Below are positions 27,002 to 35,376 of a stretch of DNA of 37,241 nt, piece by piece; positions within the stretch are counted from its first letter, which is position 1; each line of letters starts with the position of its first letter. Below the pieces are notes generated by a model. It was not told the origin of the DNA. It made no database searches and worked only from the letters and a program-made list of their open reading frames with translations. Both the position numbers and the translations under genes were made by a program. The stretch spans positions 1 to 37,241 of the forward strand of contig JAJSDU010000029.1 of the NCBI GenBank assembly GCA_028577615.1. The letters run 5' to 3'. Origin of the DNA: Nitrosomonas sp. Lineage in GTDB: Bacteria; Pseudomonadota; Gammaproteobacteria; Burkholderiales; Nitrosomonadaceae.

Positions 27002-28651
27002 TCACGCATTTCTGAAGCGCGAATGCTTAATCAGAATGATTGATACAATCGGCAACACCAGTCCGATCACCGTGACCGTGACCAGCAGATGACCCAATTC
27101 GCTGTAATCGGCTGGTATGCTGATTTCTCCGGTTACGGTATCTTTTACTTCGCGCGTAACCACATAAAACTGATTCAGGTATTTAGTGCCAAGCTGCGAA
27201 GCGGAAAGCGCCAGATTGGTAAACGAGGCCATGACCGCAAAAAATGTCGCTTTGAGTTTGTCCGGCGCGGAATTGGCAATCCAAGCCAGCATCGGAATCA
27301 TCGCAATCTGCCCCAACGGTGATTCCAGCGCGGTATCGATCAGGGCGATAAAACGGGCATCCACCACACCGCCGGTTATTGAAGCCGTCCATACATGAAG
27401 ATCGTAGAACATGCCGATAATCGGCAAAGACAGAATGGTGCCGGCAATCGTCAGAAAACCAATGATATACGCAATCGAGCGCTCGGCCATGAAACGCCGG
27501 AAGATAAACATGCCCAGCAACGTAAGGCACGCGCCGACCAGCGATAATACTGCAAGGAATTGCTGATCAAAACCCAATTCATCGATCATCCACCAGGTGG
27601 AACCGGCCCCCGGGCCGGGAATGGCGCGAAAAATAAATACCAGAAATGCGGTACCGACCAGTACGTTGCGCGCTTCCGGTTCGAGTTCGCCGACCAGTTG
27701 CCGCATCAGGAACAATACGATGGTCATCGAAATCAGGAAAATAATCTCTTCGCCTCCCGGAATGCGGCTCAAGCCAACCGTGAGCGACACGACTGTAAAA
27801 ACCAGTCCGCCGCCGAGAATCCACCAGTTGACCGGCGGCGGTTCCGCATGAACGGCAAGCAGACCGATCGCATCACTTTTACTGTAGCCCTGCCGGACAA
27901 ACCGGTTGATTTCTCTGCGGTGCAGCCATGAAGCCAGCATCACGCCACATATTGAAATCAGCGGAATAATCAGCGCGAGCTCGTAAACCAGCAGATAAAC
28001 GGCTTCCTTTTCGGCTTCGGGCAGTGCAGCGGCATCGCGCAACAGAAAAACATTGACCACGGACACCAGTATGCCACCGCCGACGATGGCCACGCGCCCC
28101 AGCGTCTGCATGGTGACATGCATGAGTTTGCGTTTTCCCGCATCCATTTTCTGCCCGTTTTCGTCGACATGCGGCACAGCTTCCACAGTCATGGCGTCAG
28201 CAACCACATCCTGCAATACATAACCAATCGGCGCCAACAATGCGGAAGTCACAAACCAGACCTCTACCGAAGCGATTTCAGTCATCGTTTCCGTATGACC
28301 CAACAGGCCGATCATAATCAGCAGGCTGAGCATGATCAGGCTTGCGCCGAGATATACCAGCAGCCCTTTCCAGCGCCACATCAAATCGACAAGGTGGCCC
28401 AGCGGCATTTTCAGCGCCCACGGCAACATCATCCAGAAACCGAGCATGGCCAGAAACTCGGCTGAGAGTCCCAGCTTCTCCTTGACATAGAAGGTTCCAA
28501 CGATACCGGTCAATCCCGAAATACCCGCGGCAACGTAAACCATCAGCGGCGGCATATAAGACAGGCGCATCTCGCGTCCCAGGGAAAGAATATTGGCGCT
28601 GAACCATTGAATGACGATCGAGACAAAGCCGCTGACAACTGAATGTTTCAT
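27002..28651 (-). CDS. Major facilitator transporter, possibly folate-biopterin (BT1) type
   Basis: A 549-aa membrane protein with 12 or more hydrophobic helices. The segment WALKMPLGHLVDLMWRWKG after the second helix resembles the A-like MFS loop seen in folate/biopterin (BT1) transporters. LQDVVADAMTVEAVP is also reminiscent of that family (D-x-x-A-D). The long loop at about 170-200 is rich in charged residues. The substrate cannot be read from the sequence. The gene lies between htrA and lnt on the same strand with gaps of 47 and 22 bp. Another MFS branch remains possible. Confidence 0.75.
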   Translation of the reverse strand: MKHSVVSGFVSIVIQWFSANILSLGREMRLSYMPPLMVYVAAGISGLTGIVGTFYVKEKLGLSAEFLAMLGFWMMLPWALKMPLGHLVDLMWRWKGLLVYLGASLIMLSLLIMIGLLGHTETMTEIASVEVWFVTSALLAPIGYVLQDVVADAMTVEAVPHVDENGQKMDAGKRKLMHVTMQTLGRVAIVGGGILVSVVNVFLLRDAAALPEAEKEAVYLLVYELALIIPLISICGVMLASWLHRREINRFVRQGYSKSDAIGLLAVHAEPPPVNWWILGGGLVFTVVSLTVGLSRIPGGEEIIFLISMTIVLFLMRQLVGELEPEARNVLVGTAFLVFIFRAIPGPGAGSTWWMIDELGFDQQFLAVLSLVGACLTLLGMFIFRRFMAERSIAYIIGFLTIAGTILSLPIIGMFYDLHVWTASITGGVVDARFIALIDTALESPLGQIAMIPMLAWIANSAPDKLKATFFAVMASFTNLALSASQLGTKYLNQFYVVTREVKDTVTGEISIPADYSELGHLLVTVTVIGLVLPIVSIILIKHSRFRNA

Positions 28652-28698
28652 AGTATTTTTTTATTGTGATTAAATTTCTACGGGCATGACTGGATGAA

Positions 28699-29838
28699 TC
28701 ATACTTGCCTGGGGCGGACGCCAACCTTGATCTGAATATCCATTGTCTTCTTGTCGCGGATTACGGTGACCGTCGCCGTAACGCCGGGTGCAAGCGCGGC
28801 AACCCTGTTCAACAGTTCGGACGAATTAAAGACCGGTTCGCCTTCGATGGCAATCATGATATCACCCGCCTTGATGCCTGCGCGGTCTGCCGGCCCATCC
28901 TTGAGCACACCGGCAATGAGCGCGCCCGTGGCGCTGTTCAGCTTGAATGAATCGGCAAGCTCCTCGGTCATATCCTGCATGCTCACACCCAGCCACCCCC
29001 GCGTCACACCGCCGGAACGGATAATCTGCTCCATGATTTCTTTGGCAATATGCGCCGGAATGGCAAAACCGATGCCCAGCGAACCGCCGGAGCGCGAATA
29101 AATCGCGGTATTGATGCCGATCAGATTTCCGGCCGTATCGGTCAACGCACCGCCCGAGTTGCCGGGGTTGATCGCGGCATCGGTCTGGATAAATTCCTCA
29201 AATGTATTGATACCCACCTTCGTGCGGCCGAGTGCGCCGATAATGCCCATCGTGACCGTCTGCCCGACGCCGAAGGGATTGCCAACCGCCAGCACGACAT
29301 CACCGACTTTGGCTTCCTGTGAATGGCCAAACGTAATTGCGGGCAGATCTGTCAGATCAATTTTCAGCACCGCCAGATCCGTTTCCGGATCCGAACCGGC
29401 AACCGCCGCCTTGACTTTACGTCCATCGCTCAAGGCAATCTCCACTTCATCAGCCGCTTCAATGACATGGTGATTGGTCAATATATAACCGTTGGAACTG
29501 ACGATCACGCCCGAACCCAGATTTGACCTGCGCCGCGATCTGGGTTCAAGCTGGTCGCCAAAAAAGCGCTGAAAAACCGGATCATTCAGCAATGGATGCG
29601 ACCGTTCGTCAACCGCCTTGGTGGTGAAAATATTGACAACCGACGGCATTGCGCGGCTGGCCGCTTCAGAATAACTGTCGTGCCTGAGCTCACTGATATC
29701 AGGCACGGCCTCCTTGATCGGTATCAGCTCCGCGCGGGGTTTCCAGGGCAATAACTCAGGTCTCAGCGTGGAGACCACAAAGAAAATAGCCAGCAGAATG
29801 GTAACGGCTTGTGCAAACATTAACCAAAGCCTGTACAT
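28699..29838 (-). CDS. Membrane-anchored HtrA/DegS-like serine protease with one PDZ domain
   Basis: A 379-aa periplasmic protease for envelope quality control. An N-terminal membrane anchor (LWLMFAQAVTILLAIFFVV) is followed by a trypsin-like domain: NHHVIEAAD (His, about 124), DPETDLAVLKID (Asp) and GNSGGALTD (Ser). One PDZ domain occupies about residues 280-375 (ADRAGIKAGDIMIAIEG). One PDZ plus an uncleaved anchor is the DegS/HhoB layout rather than DegP, but a role in sigma-E signalling is not shown. The ATG at 29838 is preferred to the TTG at 29862: AAAGG lies 7 nt upstream and the anchor begins there. It is divergent from the NIF3 gene. Confidence 0.93.
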   Translation of the reverse strand: MYRLWLMFAQAVTILLAIFFVVSTLRPELLPWKPRAELIPIKEAVPDISELRHDSYSEAASRAMPSVVNIFTTKAVDERSHPLLNDPVFQRFFGDQLEPRSRRRSNLGSGVIVSSNGYILTNHHVIEAADEVEIALSDGRKVKAAVAGSDPETDLAVLKIDLTDLPAITFGHSQEAKVGDVVLAVGNPFGVGQTVTMGIIGALGRTKVGINTFEEFIQTDAAINPGNSGGALTDTAGNLIGINTAIYSRSGGSLGIGFAIPAHIAKEIMEQIIRSGGVTRGWLGVSMQDMTEELADSFKLNSATGALIAGVLKDGPADRAGIKAGDIMIAIEGEPVFNSSELLNRVAALAPGVTATVTVIRDKKTMDIQIKVGVRPRQV

Positions 29839-29919
29839 AAAAGCCTTTAACTCCAGAAACAAATGTAGTTATTCAGATTAAAATCATATTGTATGTGTAA
29901 CCAAGCCGGAAAAGAACCC

Positions 29920-30666
29920 ATGTTACGAAATGAACTTGAAAATTACCTCGGTCAATTACTCGACATAACCCGCTTTCAGGATTATTGCCCAAATGGGCTG
30001 CAAGTGGAAGGACGCGATCGCATTGAAAAAATCATCACCGGTGTCACCGCCTCGCTGGAATTGCTGAAAGCGGCCATAACGCATGAGGCGGATGCAATCA
30101 TCGTGCACCATGGCTACTTCTGGCGCGGTGAAGGCCTCTGCATTACCGGCATGAAACATCGCCGTATCGCATTGCTGATGCAGCACAGGATCAATCTGTT
30201 CGCCTATCATCTGCCGCTCGATATTCATCCGGAACTGGGCAATAACGTGCAACTGGCGAAGCGCCTCAGCTTCGTTGAGAATGATCGGTTTGGCGAGCAG
30301 AATATCGTTGTCCGCGGTGAATTAAAAGAAGCAATGCCGCTCCGCGCACTGGGGACTAAAATCTCCCAGGTTTTGGGGCGGGAACCGCAGATCATCGGCA
30401 ATCCCGATCACGCCATCAGACAGGTGGCATGGTGCACCGGCGCCGCGCAAGGTTATTTTGAAGCCGCTATTGCGCAAAATGTTGACGCCTATCTTACGGG
30501 AGAAATTTCCGAACAGACGGTACATGCCGCGCGCGAATCCGGCGTAGCATTCATCGCGGCAGGTCATCATGCCACGGAGCGTTACGGCGTGCAGGCACTG
30601 GGCGAACATCTGGCGGATCGGTTCGGTATTCAACATCGCTTCGTCGATATCGATAATCCGGTATAA
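29920..30666 (+). CDS. NIF3-family dinuclear metal-binding protein
   Basis: A 248-aa protein of the NIF3/YbgI (DUF34) family, which form hexameric rings with a two-metal site. The metal-binding stretches IIVHHGYFWRGEG, AYHLPLDIHPELGNN and GHHATERYGV are all present. The biochemical role is unsettled; a GTP cyclohydrolase label is often given without proof. The ATG at 29920 is chosen because GGAAAAG precedes it by about 8 nt; an in-frame ATG at 29893 would add nine residues. The gene is divergent from htrA across an 81-bp gap. Confidence 0.93.
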   Translation: MLRNELENYLGQLLDITRFQDYCPNGLQVEGRDRIEKIITGVTASLELLKAAITHEADAIIVHHGYFWRGEGLCITGMKHRRIALLMQHRINLFAYHLPLDIHPELGNNVQLAKRLSFVENDRFGEQNIVVRGELKEAMPLRALGTKISQVLGREPQIIGNPDHAIRQVAWCTGAAQGYFEAAIAQNVDAYLTGEISEQTVHAARESGVAFIAAGHHATERYGVQALGEHLADRFGIQHRFVDIDNPV

Positions 30667-30735
30667 GGCGAACACCCGATTACACGAGGTTAAAAAAACC
30701 CAAAGCCCGGATTTGTACCGCTCCTCCTTTGTCTT

Positions 30736-30885
30736 TTACTCTTCGGTCTTGTTCGCGTCTTTGCTATCAGGCCGGGATGCGGCGCTATTCTTTTTCTTGC
30801 CGGAAAACATGGTCCACCAGATGATAAACAGAAATAAACCCAGCGCCACGGCCGCTTCAACTAACAGTATCCACCAATTATCCAT
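30736..30885 (-). CDS. 49-aa single-span membrane protein, function unknown
   Basis: The ATG at 30885 opens MDNWWILLVEAAVALGLFLF, continuing IIWWTMFSGKKKN and a polar Asp/Lys/Ser tail ending NKTEE. The result is one N-terminal transmembrane helix and a charged cytosolic tail. A ribosome site (TGGA about 9 nt upstream) supports translation. The positive-inside rule predicts a cytosolic C-terminus. No family is recognised. It lies alone on the minus strand between the NIF3 and mltA genes. Confidence 0.7.
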   Translation of the reverse strand: MDNWWILLVEAAVALGLFLFIIWWTMFSGKKKNSAASRPDSKDANKTEE

Positions 30886-31017
30886 ATGAAAAATTCCAGG
30901 CTTGTTGTATATTTAACAGGCTGTTAAAGCTTCAGGATGCTCCACGAAATCATCGAAAACAAACGACAGATTCCTCAGGACGCACTTTAGAAAACAACAT
31001 ACTGTAACGAATATCCA

Positions 31018-32241
31018 ATGAAATTCCAAACTTGTTTTCTCCCGCTTCTGCTATTGCTCATACTTGCCGCATGCTCCACCCAAACGACGGTTCCGCCCGA
31101 AATCGCCGAGCAGTCGGCAAAACCCGCGCCCCCTCCGTCTCACCCGCCTCCGTCATCCAGGCCGCAGGAACCCACTACATTGTCAAAACATGTGCCGGTT
31201 CAATGGTCCGATCTCACGGGATGGACTGAAGACGATCTGCGGCCCGCCTGGCAGGCTTTTCTGCAAAGCTGCAATGTGTTGAAGAAACAACCCTTATGGC
31301 AGGAAAGCTGCACCGCAGCCACTTTCTTGCGTACAGACAATAATGCCAGTTTGCGGCATTTCTTTGAACAGCATTTTGTACCGCACCGGATTATCAGCCA
31401 CGACGGCAGCAGCGAAGGTCTGGTGACCGGTTATTATGAACCTTTACTGCACGGCAGCCGCAAACCGACCGCGCGGTATCGTTATCCGCTGTACGCCGCG
31501 CCGGAGGAATTGCTGATTATCGATCTCGGCGACCTGTATCCTGAACTGAAAGACCTGCGGTTGCGCGGCCGCCTGGAAGGCCGTCGGGTGGTCCCCTATT
31601 ACAGCCGCGCGGATATCATGAATAATCCAGCAGTACTGAAGGGCAATGAATTACTCTGGGTGGACGATGAAGTTGAATTGTTCTTCCTGCAGATACAGGG
31701 TTCCGGACGCATACAGCTCGATACCGGCGAAATCGTCAAAATCGGTTTTGCCGAACAAAATGGCTATCCCTATAACTCGATCGGACGGATTCTTGTGCAG
31801 CAAGGCGAGCTGCCGCTGGAAAAAGCCTCCATGCAGGGAATCAAGCAATGGGGGCAACAAAACCCGGACAAACTCAAGACATTGTTGCAACAAAATGCGC
31901 GCTTCGTGTTTTTCCGTGAATTGCCCAGCGATCTGAGCGGCCCCATCGGTGCACTTGGCGTGCCGCTGACAGCCGGACGCAGCATTGCCATTGATCCGCG
32001 CTCTATTCCGCAGGGTGCGCCGGTTTTTCTGGCGACAACCTGGCCCAATTCCAGTAAGCCACTGAGTCGCTTGATGGTTGCACAGGATACCGGCGGGGCG
32101 ATAAAGGGCGGCATACGCGCCGATTTCTTCTGGGGCTATGGTCCCGAGGCTGCCAATCAGGCCGGCAAGATGAAACAACAGGGAAGAATGTGGGTGCTGA
32201 TGCCAAATGGTTATGCGGCGCCGCGACTGAGCCAGCAGTAA
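31018..32241 (+). CDS. mltA: Membrane-bound lytic murein transglycosylase A
   Basis: A 407-aa outer-membrane lipoprotein that cleaves glycan strands to anhydro-muropeptides. The lipobox LAAC puts the lipidated cysteine at residue 19, followed by a Pro-rich linker. The MltA domain has VTGYYEPLLHGSR and the C-terminal 3D domain has AQDTGGAIKGGIRADFFWGY, carrying the conserved aspartates. Length is typical. The lipoprotein would need lnt, present upstream in the window, for maturation. It is convergent with the next gene, 20 bp away. Confidence 0.95.
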   Translation: MKFQTCFLPLLLLLILAACSTQTTVPPEIAEQSAKPAPPPSHPPPSSRPQEPTTLSKHVPVQWSDLTGWTEDDLRPAWQAFLQSCNVLKKQPLWQESCTAATFLRTDNNASLRHFFEQHFVPHRIISHDGSSEGLVTGYYEPLLHGSRKPTARYRYPLYAAPEELLIIDLGDLYPELKDLRLRGRLEGRRVVPYYSRADIMNNPAVLKGNELLWVDDEVELFFLQIQGSGRIQLDTGEIVKIGFAEQNGYPYNSIGRILVQQGELPLEKASMQGIKQWGQQNPDKLKTLLQQNARFVFFRELPSDLSGPIGALGVPLTAGRSIAIDPRSIPQGAPVFLATTWPNSSKPLSRLMVAQDTGGAIKGGIRADFFWGYGPEAANQAGKMKQQGRMWVLMPNGYAAPRLSQQ

Positions 32242-32261
32242 TGCGGCGGTTATCGGCGTAA

Positions 32262-33617
32262 CTACGAAGCTTCGTCAGACAAAGCAGTATCCTGTCCGGC
32301 GCCGCCCGGCTGCGCCGCGTCCGGTGATTGCGGCTTCTTCCCCGGCAAATGACCGGGCAACCGCAATTTTGCCAGCTTCAGCAGCGGCCCGCCATGCAGG
32401 ACAATCGCATCATGCAGCGAAGAGCCATTCGCCTCCCTGATGCTGAGATAAAATTGCAGATAATCGTTCATTTCAGTGTTGTCATGACCATCGGGCGGCG
32501 CGCCGGGATTATACAGTCCGGCTGAAAGCGACAATTCAGCCGTCAGAAAAACCGGATTTCCTCCCAGTTGCGTTTTGGTGAATTCCATATACCGGGGTTC
32601 GACATAGACAACAACCTGCTGCTCCAGCGTCAGATCAATGACATCCTTGCGATGACCGGAAAAAGACAACTCAACTTCCATCAACGCATCGTCCCTGATC
32701 ATAGTGCCATTCATAGTGTTGCTGGCAGCGGCTTCCTGTTCACTTCGATTATCGGGAATAACCTGCGCAATCACGTCATTGACAAAACTATTCTGTTCAC
32801 GCCCCGCCTGATGCATGGTTGCGATCTGCTCATCCACCGTGTTGCCGGAATCGTAAATTTCGTGAATCGCCATCAGCGTTTTCTGTCCGGCGCCGGGTAT
32901 ATCGATATCGTCATCGAGCAAGCCGAGCGCCGGATCGTAATCCAGTTCGACTTCCAGCGGATAAGGCACGTCCTCGTTGGTATTGACTGTACCGCTCATA
33001 AACGATGTCACGACAATTCTGCGATTAGTCTGCGGATCGACCCGCATACCCAGCGGAATGGGGCTGACGATAATATGCCCGGTGCTTTTGAGATTGATAT
33101 CCAGCGTCGCCAGCCAGCGATCTTCAAATGGCACGACCGATGCATCCAGGTTATCGGCCAGCCAGTCCGGGATCAGGTCAAAAAATTTCAACACGCCGGT
33201 TGCCCGTATTTCCTGCCGATTGTCTTCGCCGGATTCATCGCCTTCCAGCATCTCGGCTTGAAAAAACTCATGCGTGCGATCGATGGGCACATCGATTTGA
33301 GGCACAGGCCGCTCGGCCGTGCCCAGCGCCATACCAATCATGCGGGATACCGCTCTGATATTGAAAACCTTGTTCAGGATTTCGGGAATGCTGCCATTGT
33401 CCGGTATCGGCACGCATAATATGGTGGATTTGCTGCGCTCGTCCGCACGCACTTCGGCAAGCCGTTCATGAAAATGCTGGTTCAGATAGCGCGATTCCGC
33501 CGAATATCCCTGTATTTCCGGCTTGGAAAAACAATCGCCCGCCTCATGTTTCCGATAAATCGCGCGCGTTTCAATACGTTGAAGAAAATAATCATTTAAT
33601 GAAACATAGTCACTCAT
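32262..33617 (-). CDS. Acidic 451-aa protein of unknown function
   Basis: A long, well-formed frame on the minus strand. The ATG at 33617 is taken as the start; a TTG at 33629 would add four residues. There is no signal peptide and no membrane helix, so it is probably cytosolic. It is rich in Asp and Glu, with beta-like stretches such as RIVVTSFMSGTVNTNED and QQVVVYVEPRYMEFTKTQ, and a Pro/Gly/Lys-rich tail (LRLPGHLPGKKPQSPD). I recognise no domain or motif. It is not visibly linked to mltA, which converges on it. Structure prediction would be the most useful next look. Confidence 0.75.
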   Translation of the reverse strand: MSDYVSLNDYFLQRIETRAIYRKHEAGDCFSKPEIQGYSAESRYLNQHFHERLAEVRADERSKSTILCVPIPDNGSIPEILNKVFNIRAVSRMIGMALGTAERPVPQIDVPIDRTHEFFQAEMLEGDESGEDNRQEIRATGVLKFFDLIPDWLADNLDASVVPFEDRWLATLDINLKSTGHIIVSPIPLGMRVDPQTNRRIVVTSFMSGTVNTNEDVPYPLEVELDYDPALGLLDDDIDIPGAGQKTLMAIHEIYDSGNTVDEQIATMHQAGREQNSFVNDVIAQVIPDNRSEQEAAASNTMNGTMIRDDALMEVELSFSGHRKDVIDLTLEQQVVVYVEPRYMEFTKTQLGGNPVFLTAELSLSAGLYNPGAPPDGHDNTEMNDYLQFYLSIREANGSSLHDAIVLHGGPLLKLAKLRLPGHLPGKKPQSPDAAQPGGAGQDTALSDEAS

Positions 33618-34003
33618 ATCGTAATTCAATCAACCCACTGGAGGTGGATGATATGCCATCATCTAATAATAAAATGTGAATTCTGTCCGCCTCAAGTCTA
33701 GCGGACTTAAACAACCGCAGCAAGCCAGGTGGGAAGAAGAGTTCAGATTTTCTCGATTTTGAGGCACATAGCAAGACCATGTAACGAGAAAGTGAAAAAA
33801 TATAAGCTGCTATCCCATTGGCACAGCGGATTAGCTTTAAGTCTGGCAAACGCTGAGATTCAAGGTATCATCATGGCTTGATACATGTAAATCCATGCGC
33901 ATGCGTCATTCGACCGGCACGAAGCTACAACAGATGATGGAAGACTGACATTGCGGAATTCATTTGCATGCTTACTCAAAAATACCAACGGCAAGGTGAA
34001 TTC
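33618..34003. other. Gap without a supported gene (33618-34003)
   Basis: About 386 bp. It contains a small hairpin, GTCCGC (33685-33690) with GCGGAC (33701-33706), and a 6-bp inverted repeat GATGAT/ATCATC at about 33647-33663. Minus-strand frames of 79 codons cross it but resemble no protein and start without ribosome sites. It may hold the promoter of the downstream flavodoxin-fold gene. The sequence is AT-richer than its surroundings. Confidence 0.5.
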
Positions 34004-34591
34004 ATGGCCAGACGAATAGCAATTATTCAAGGACACCCGGACACAACCGCCAGGCATTTTTGTCATGCCTTGGCGGAAGCGTATCTCAAAGGTGCTCAAA
34101 GCAGCGGATTTGAAGCCCGCCTTATCGACGTGGCGGTGATGGATTTTACTCTACTGCGGTCAAAAGCCGATTTTGAAAGTGGCACGCCAGCCCCATCGAT
34201 CATCCAGGCTCAGAATGCGATCCGCTGCGCGGATCATCTGGCTGTCTTTTTCCCTTTGTGGCTGGGCGGCATGCCCGCGCTGCTCAAGGCATTTTTTGAA
34301 CAGACTCTCCGTCCCGGTTTCGCCTTTGAATACGGTGAAGCCGGTCAGGTCATCCGCAAGCACCTGACGGAAAAATCAGCGCGCGTCATCGTCACCATGG
34401 GCATGCCGGCATGGGTCTACCGGTGGTTCTATTGCGCGCATGGCGTTAAAGCGCTCGAACGCAACATTCTTGCATTCTGCGGCATCAATCCGGTCAGAAC
34501 CAGTCTGATCGGCTCAATAGAAAACCTGACCGAGGCACAGCGGCTGAAATGGTTGAGTGTCGCGCAGCAATACGGCGCGAAAGGCCGGTAA
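34004..34591 (+). CDS. NAD(P)H dehydrogenase (quinone)-like flavodoxin-fold protein
   Basis: A 195-aa cytosolic flavoprotein-like protein. IAIIQGHPDTTARHFCHAL is the N-terminal FMN/FAD-phosphate loop, and HLAVFFPLWLGGMPALLKAFFEQTLRPGFAFEY is the signature of the quinone reductase/KefF/MdaB group. It probably passes two electrons from NAD(P)H to quinones or similar acceptors. The ATG at 34004 is chosen over 33968 because AAGGTG lies about 7 nt upstream and the fold begins at once. It stands alone. The real substrate is unknown. Confidence 0.88.
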   Translation: MARRIAIIQGHPDTTARHFCHALAEAYLKGAQSSGFEARLIDVAVMDFTLLRSKADFESGTPAPSIIQAQNAIRCADHLAVFFPLWLGGMPALLKAFFEQTLRPGFAFEYGEAGQVIRKHLTEKSARVIVTMGMPAWVYRWFYCAHGVKALERNILAFCGINPVRTSLIGSIENLTEAQRLKWLSVAQQYGAKGR

Positions 34592-35097
34592 TCAACTACC
34601 GAAAGAACCTTCCGGATGCCGATTGGCAAAACTTCATGGCTATCATGACTGATATTGCAACACAGGAAACAACACACTCTCAACTTCATTCGACTGAAGT
34701 TTCCGAATTAAACAAAACGCGGCATATACCCTGATATGCAAGCAGCCTTTCCCGGCATTTGATTTCTCAGAGATATTCTCATCGGTTATTTGGCCATAGT
34801 GATACCCGGCGGGCTAAAAAGCGGCGCATCGGCACCGTCAATCGCTTGCACATCAGGCAGTCTGGCAAGCCATAACCACCAACCGCTAAATGAAATTTTG
34901 TGGTATTTCATTTCAAAAATTACAATGCTGCATGTCCCAACAAACTGTACAATTCATCTTGCAGCGAATTCACCCACTGAGCAGGATTGTGCGTTATGAA
35001 CAAGTTTATTGAGGCCAGTCTGTCAAATGAATACTCATTCAAACGATAAACTACAATTCTTTATTACAATATAGCGTATTACACGAGGAGAACGATC
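34592..35097. other. Gap without a supported gene, with one 9-bp inverted repeat
   Basis: About 500 bp. No frame in it has both a start with a ribosome site and protein-like composition. AAATGAAAT (34888-34896) and ATTTCATTT (34905-34913) form a perfect hairpin with an 8-nt loop; no T-run follows, so it is more likely an operator or cruciform. The last 40 bp contain the ribosome site of the 21-codon ORF. Confidence 0.5.
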
Positions 35098-35163
35098 ATG
35101 GCCAAAGGACAACAACGAAAAAACAAGGAACCCAAGAAACCCAAGAAGGAAGCACCCAAGTAA
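35098..35163 (+). CDS. 21-aa lysine-rich peptide, possibly a shortened small basic protein
   Basis: The ATG at 35098 is preceded by a near-perfect ribosome site (GAGGAGAA, 8 nt spacing). The peptide starts MAKGQQRKNKEPKKPKKEAP and then one Lys and a TAA. Eleven of the 21 residues are Lys, Arg or Gln. From memory, longer bacterial proteins begin in almost the same way (MAKGQQ...KKPKKEKPK) and carry another 20-40 residues, so this may be a truncated copy. No function is known to me. Confidence 0.5.
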   Translation: MAKGQQRKNKEPKKPKKEAPK

Positions 35164-35376
35164 TCAGAAAATAAAGGTCGTGAATAAAAATAAAACCACC
35201 AAATCTCTGCGTTGATATTTTTTATTTGCGAATCTGCCCTCCCTAATGTCAATTTGGGGTCAAAAGCTGTCATTCAGATACGATAATCTGCACAAACAGG
35301 ATAATATTCAGAGCACGCATACGACCTTTCCATCCGATGTCACCGGAATTACCTGTCTATTTATGCAAAAGCAATA

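Noticed and set aside
32568-33419. 283-codon plus-strand frame across the unknown 451-aa gene
   Set aside because: The His/Arg/Ile-rich composition is typical of an antisense shadow, and the minus-strand frame is longer with more protein-like composition.
33610-34099. Two 79-codon minus-strand frames in the gap before the quinone reductase gene
   Set aside because: No ribosome site, no similarity I can recall, and one overlaps the start of the real gene.
34790-34999. 69-codon plus-strand frame
   Set aside because: It needs a TTG start without a ribosome site and reads through the 9-bp inverted repeat; no family is recognised.
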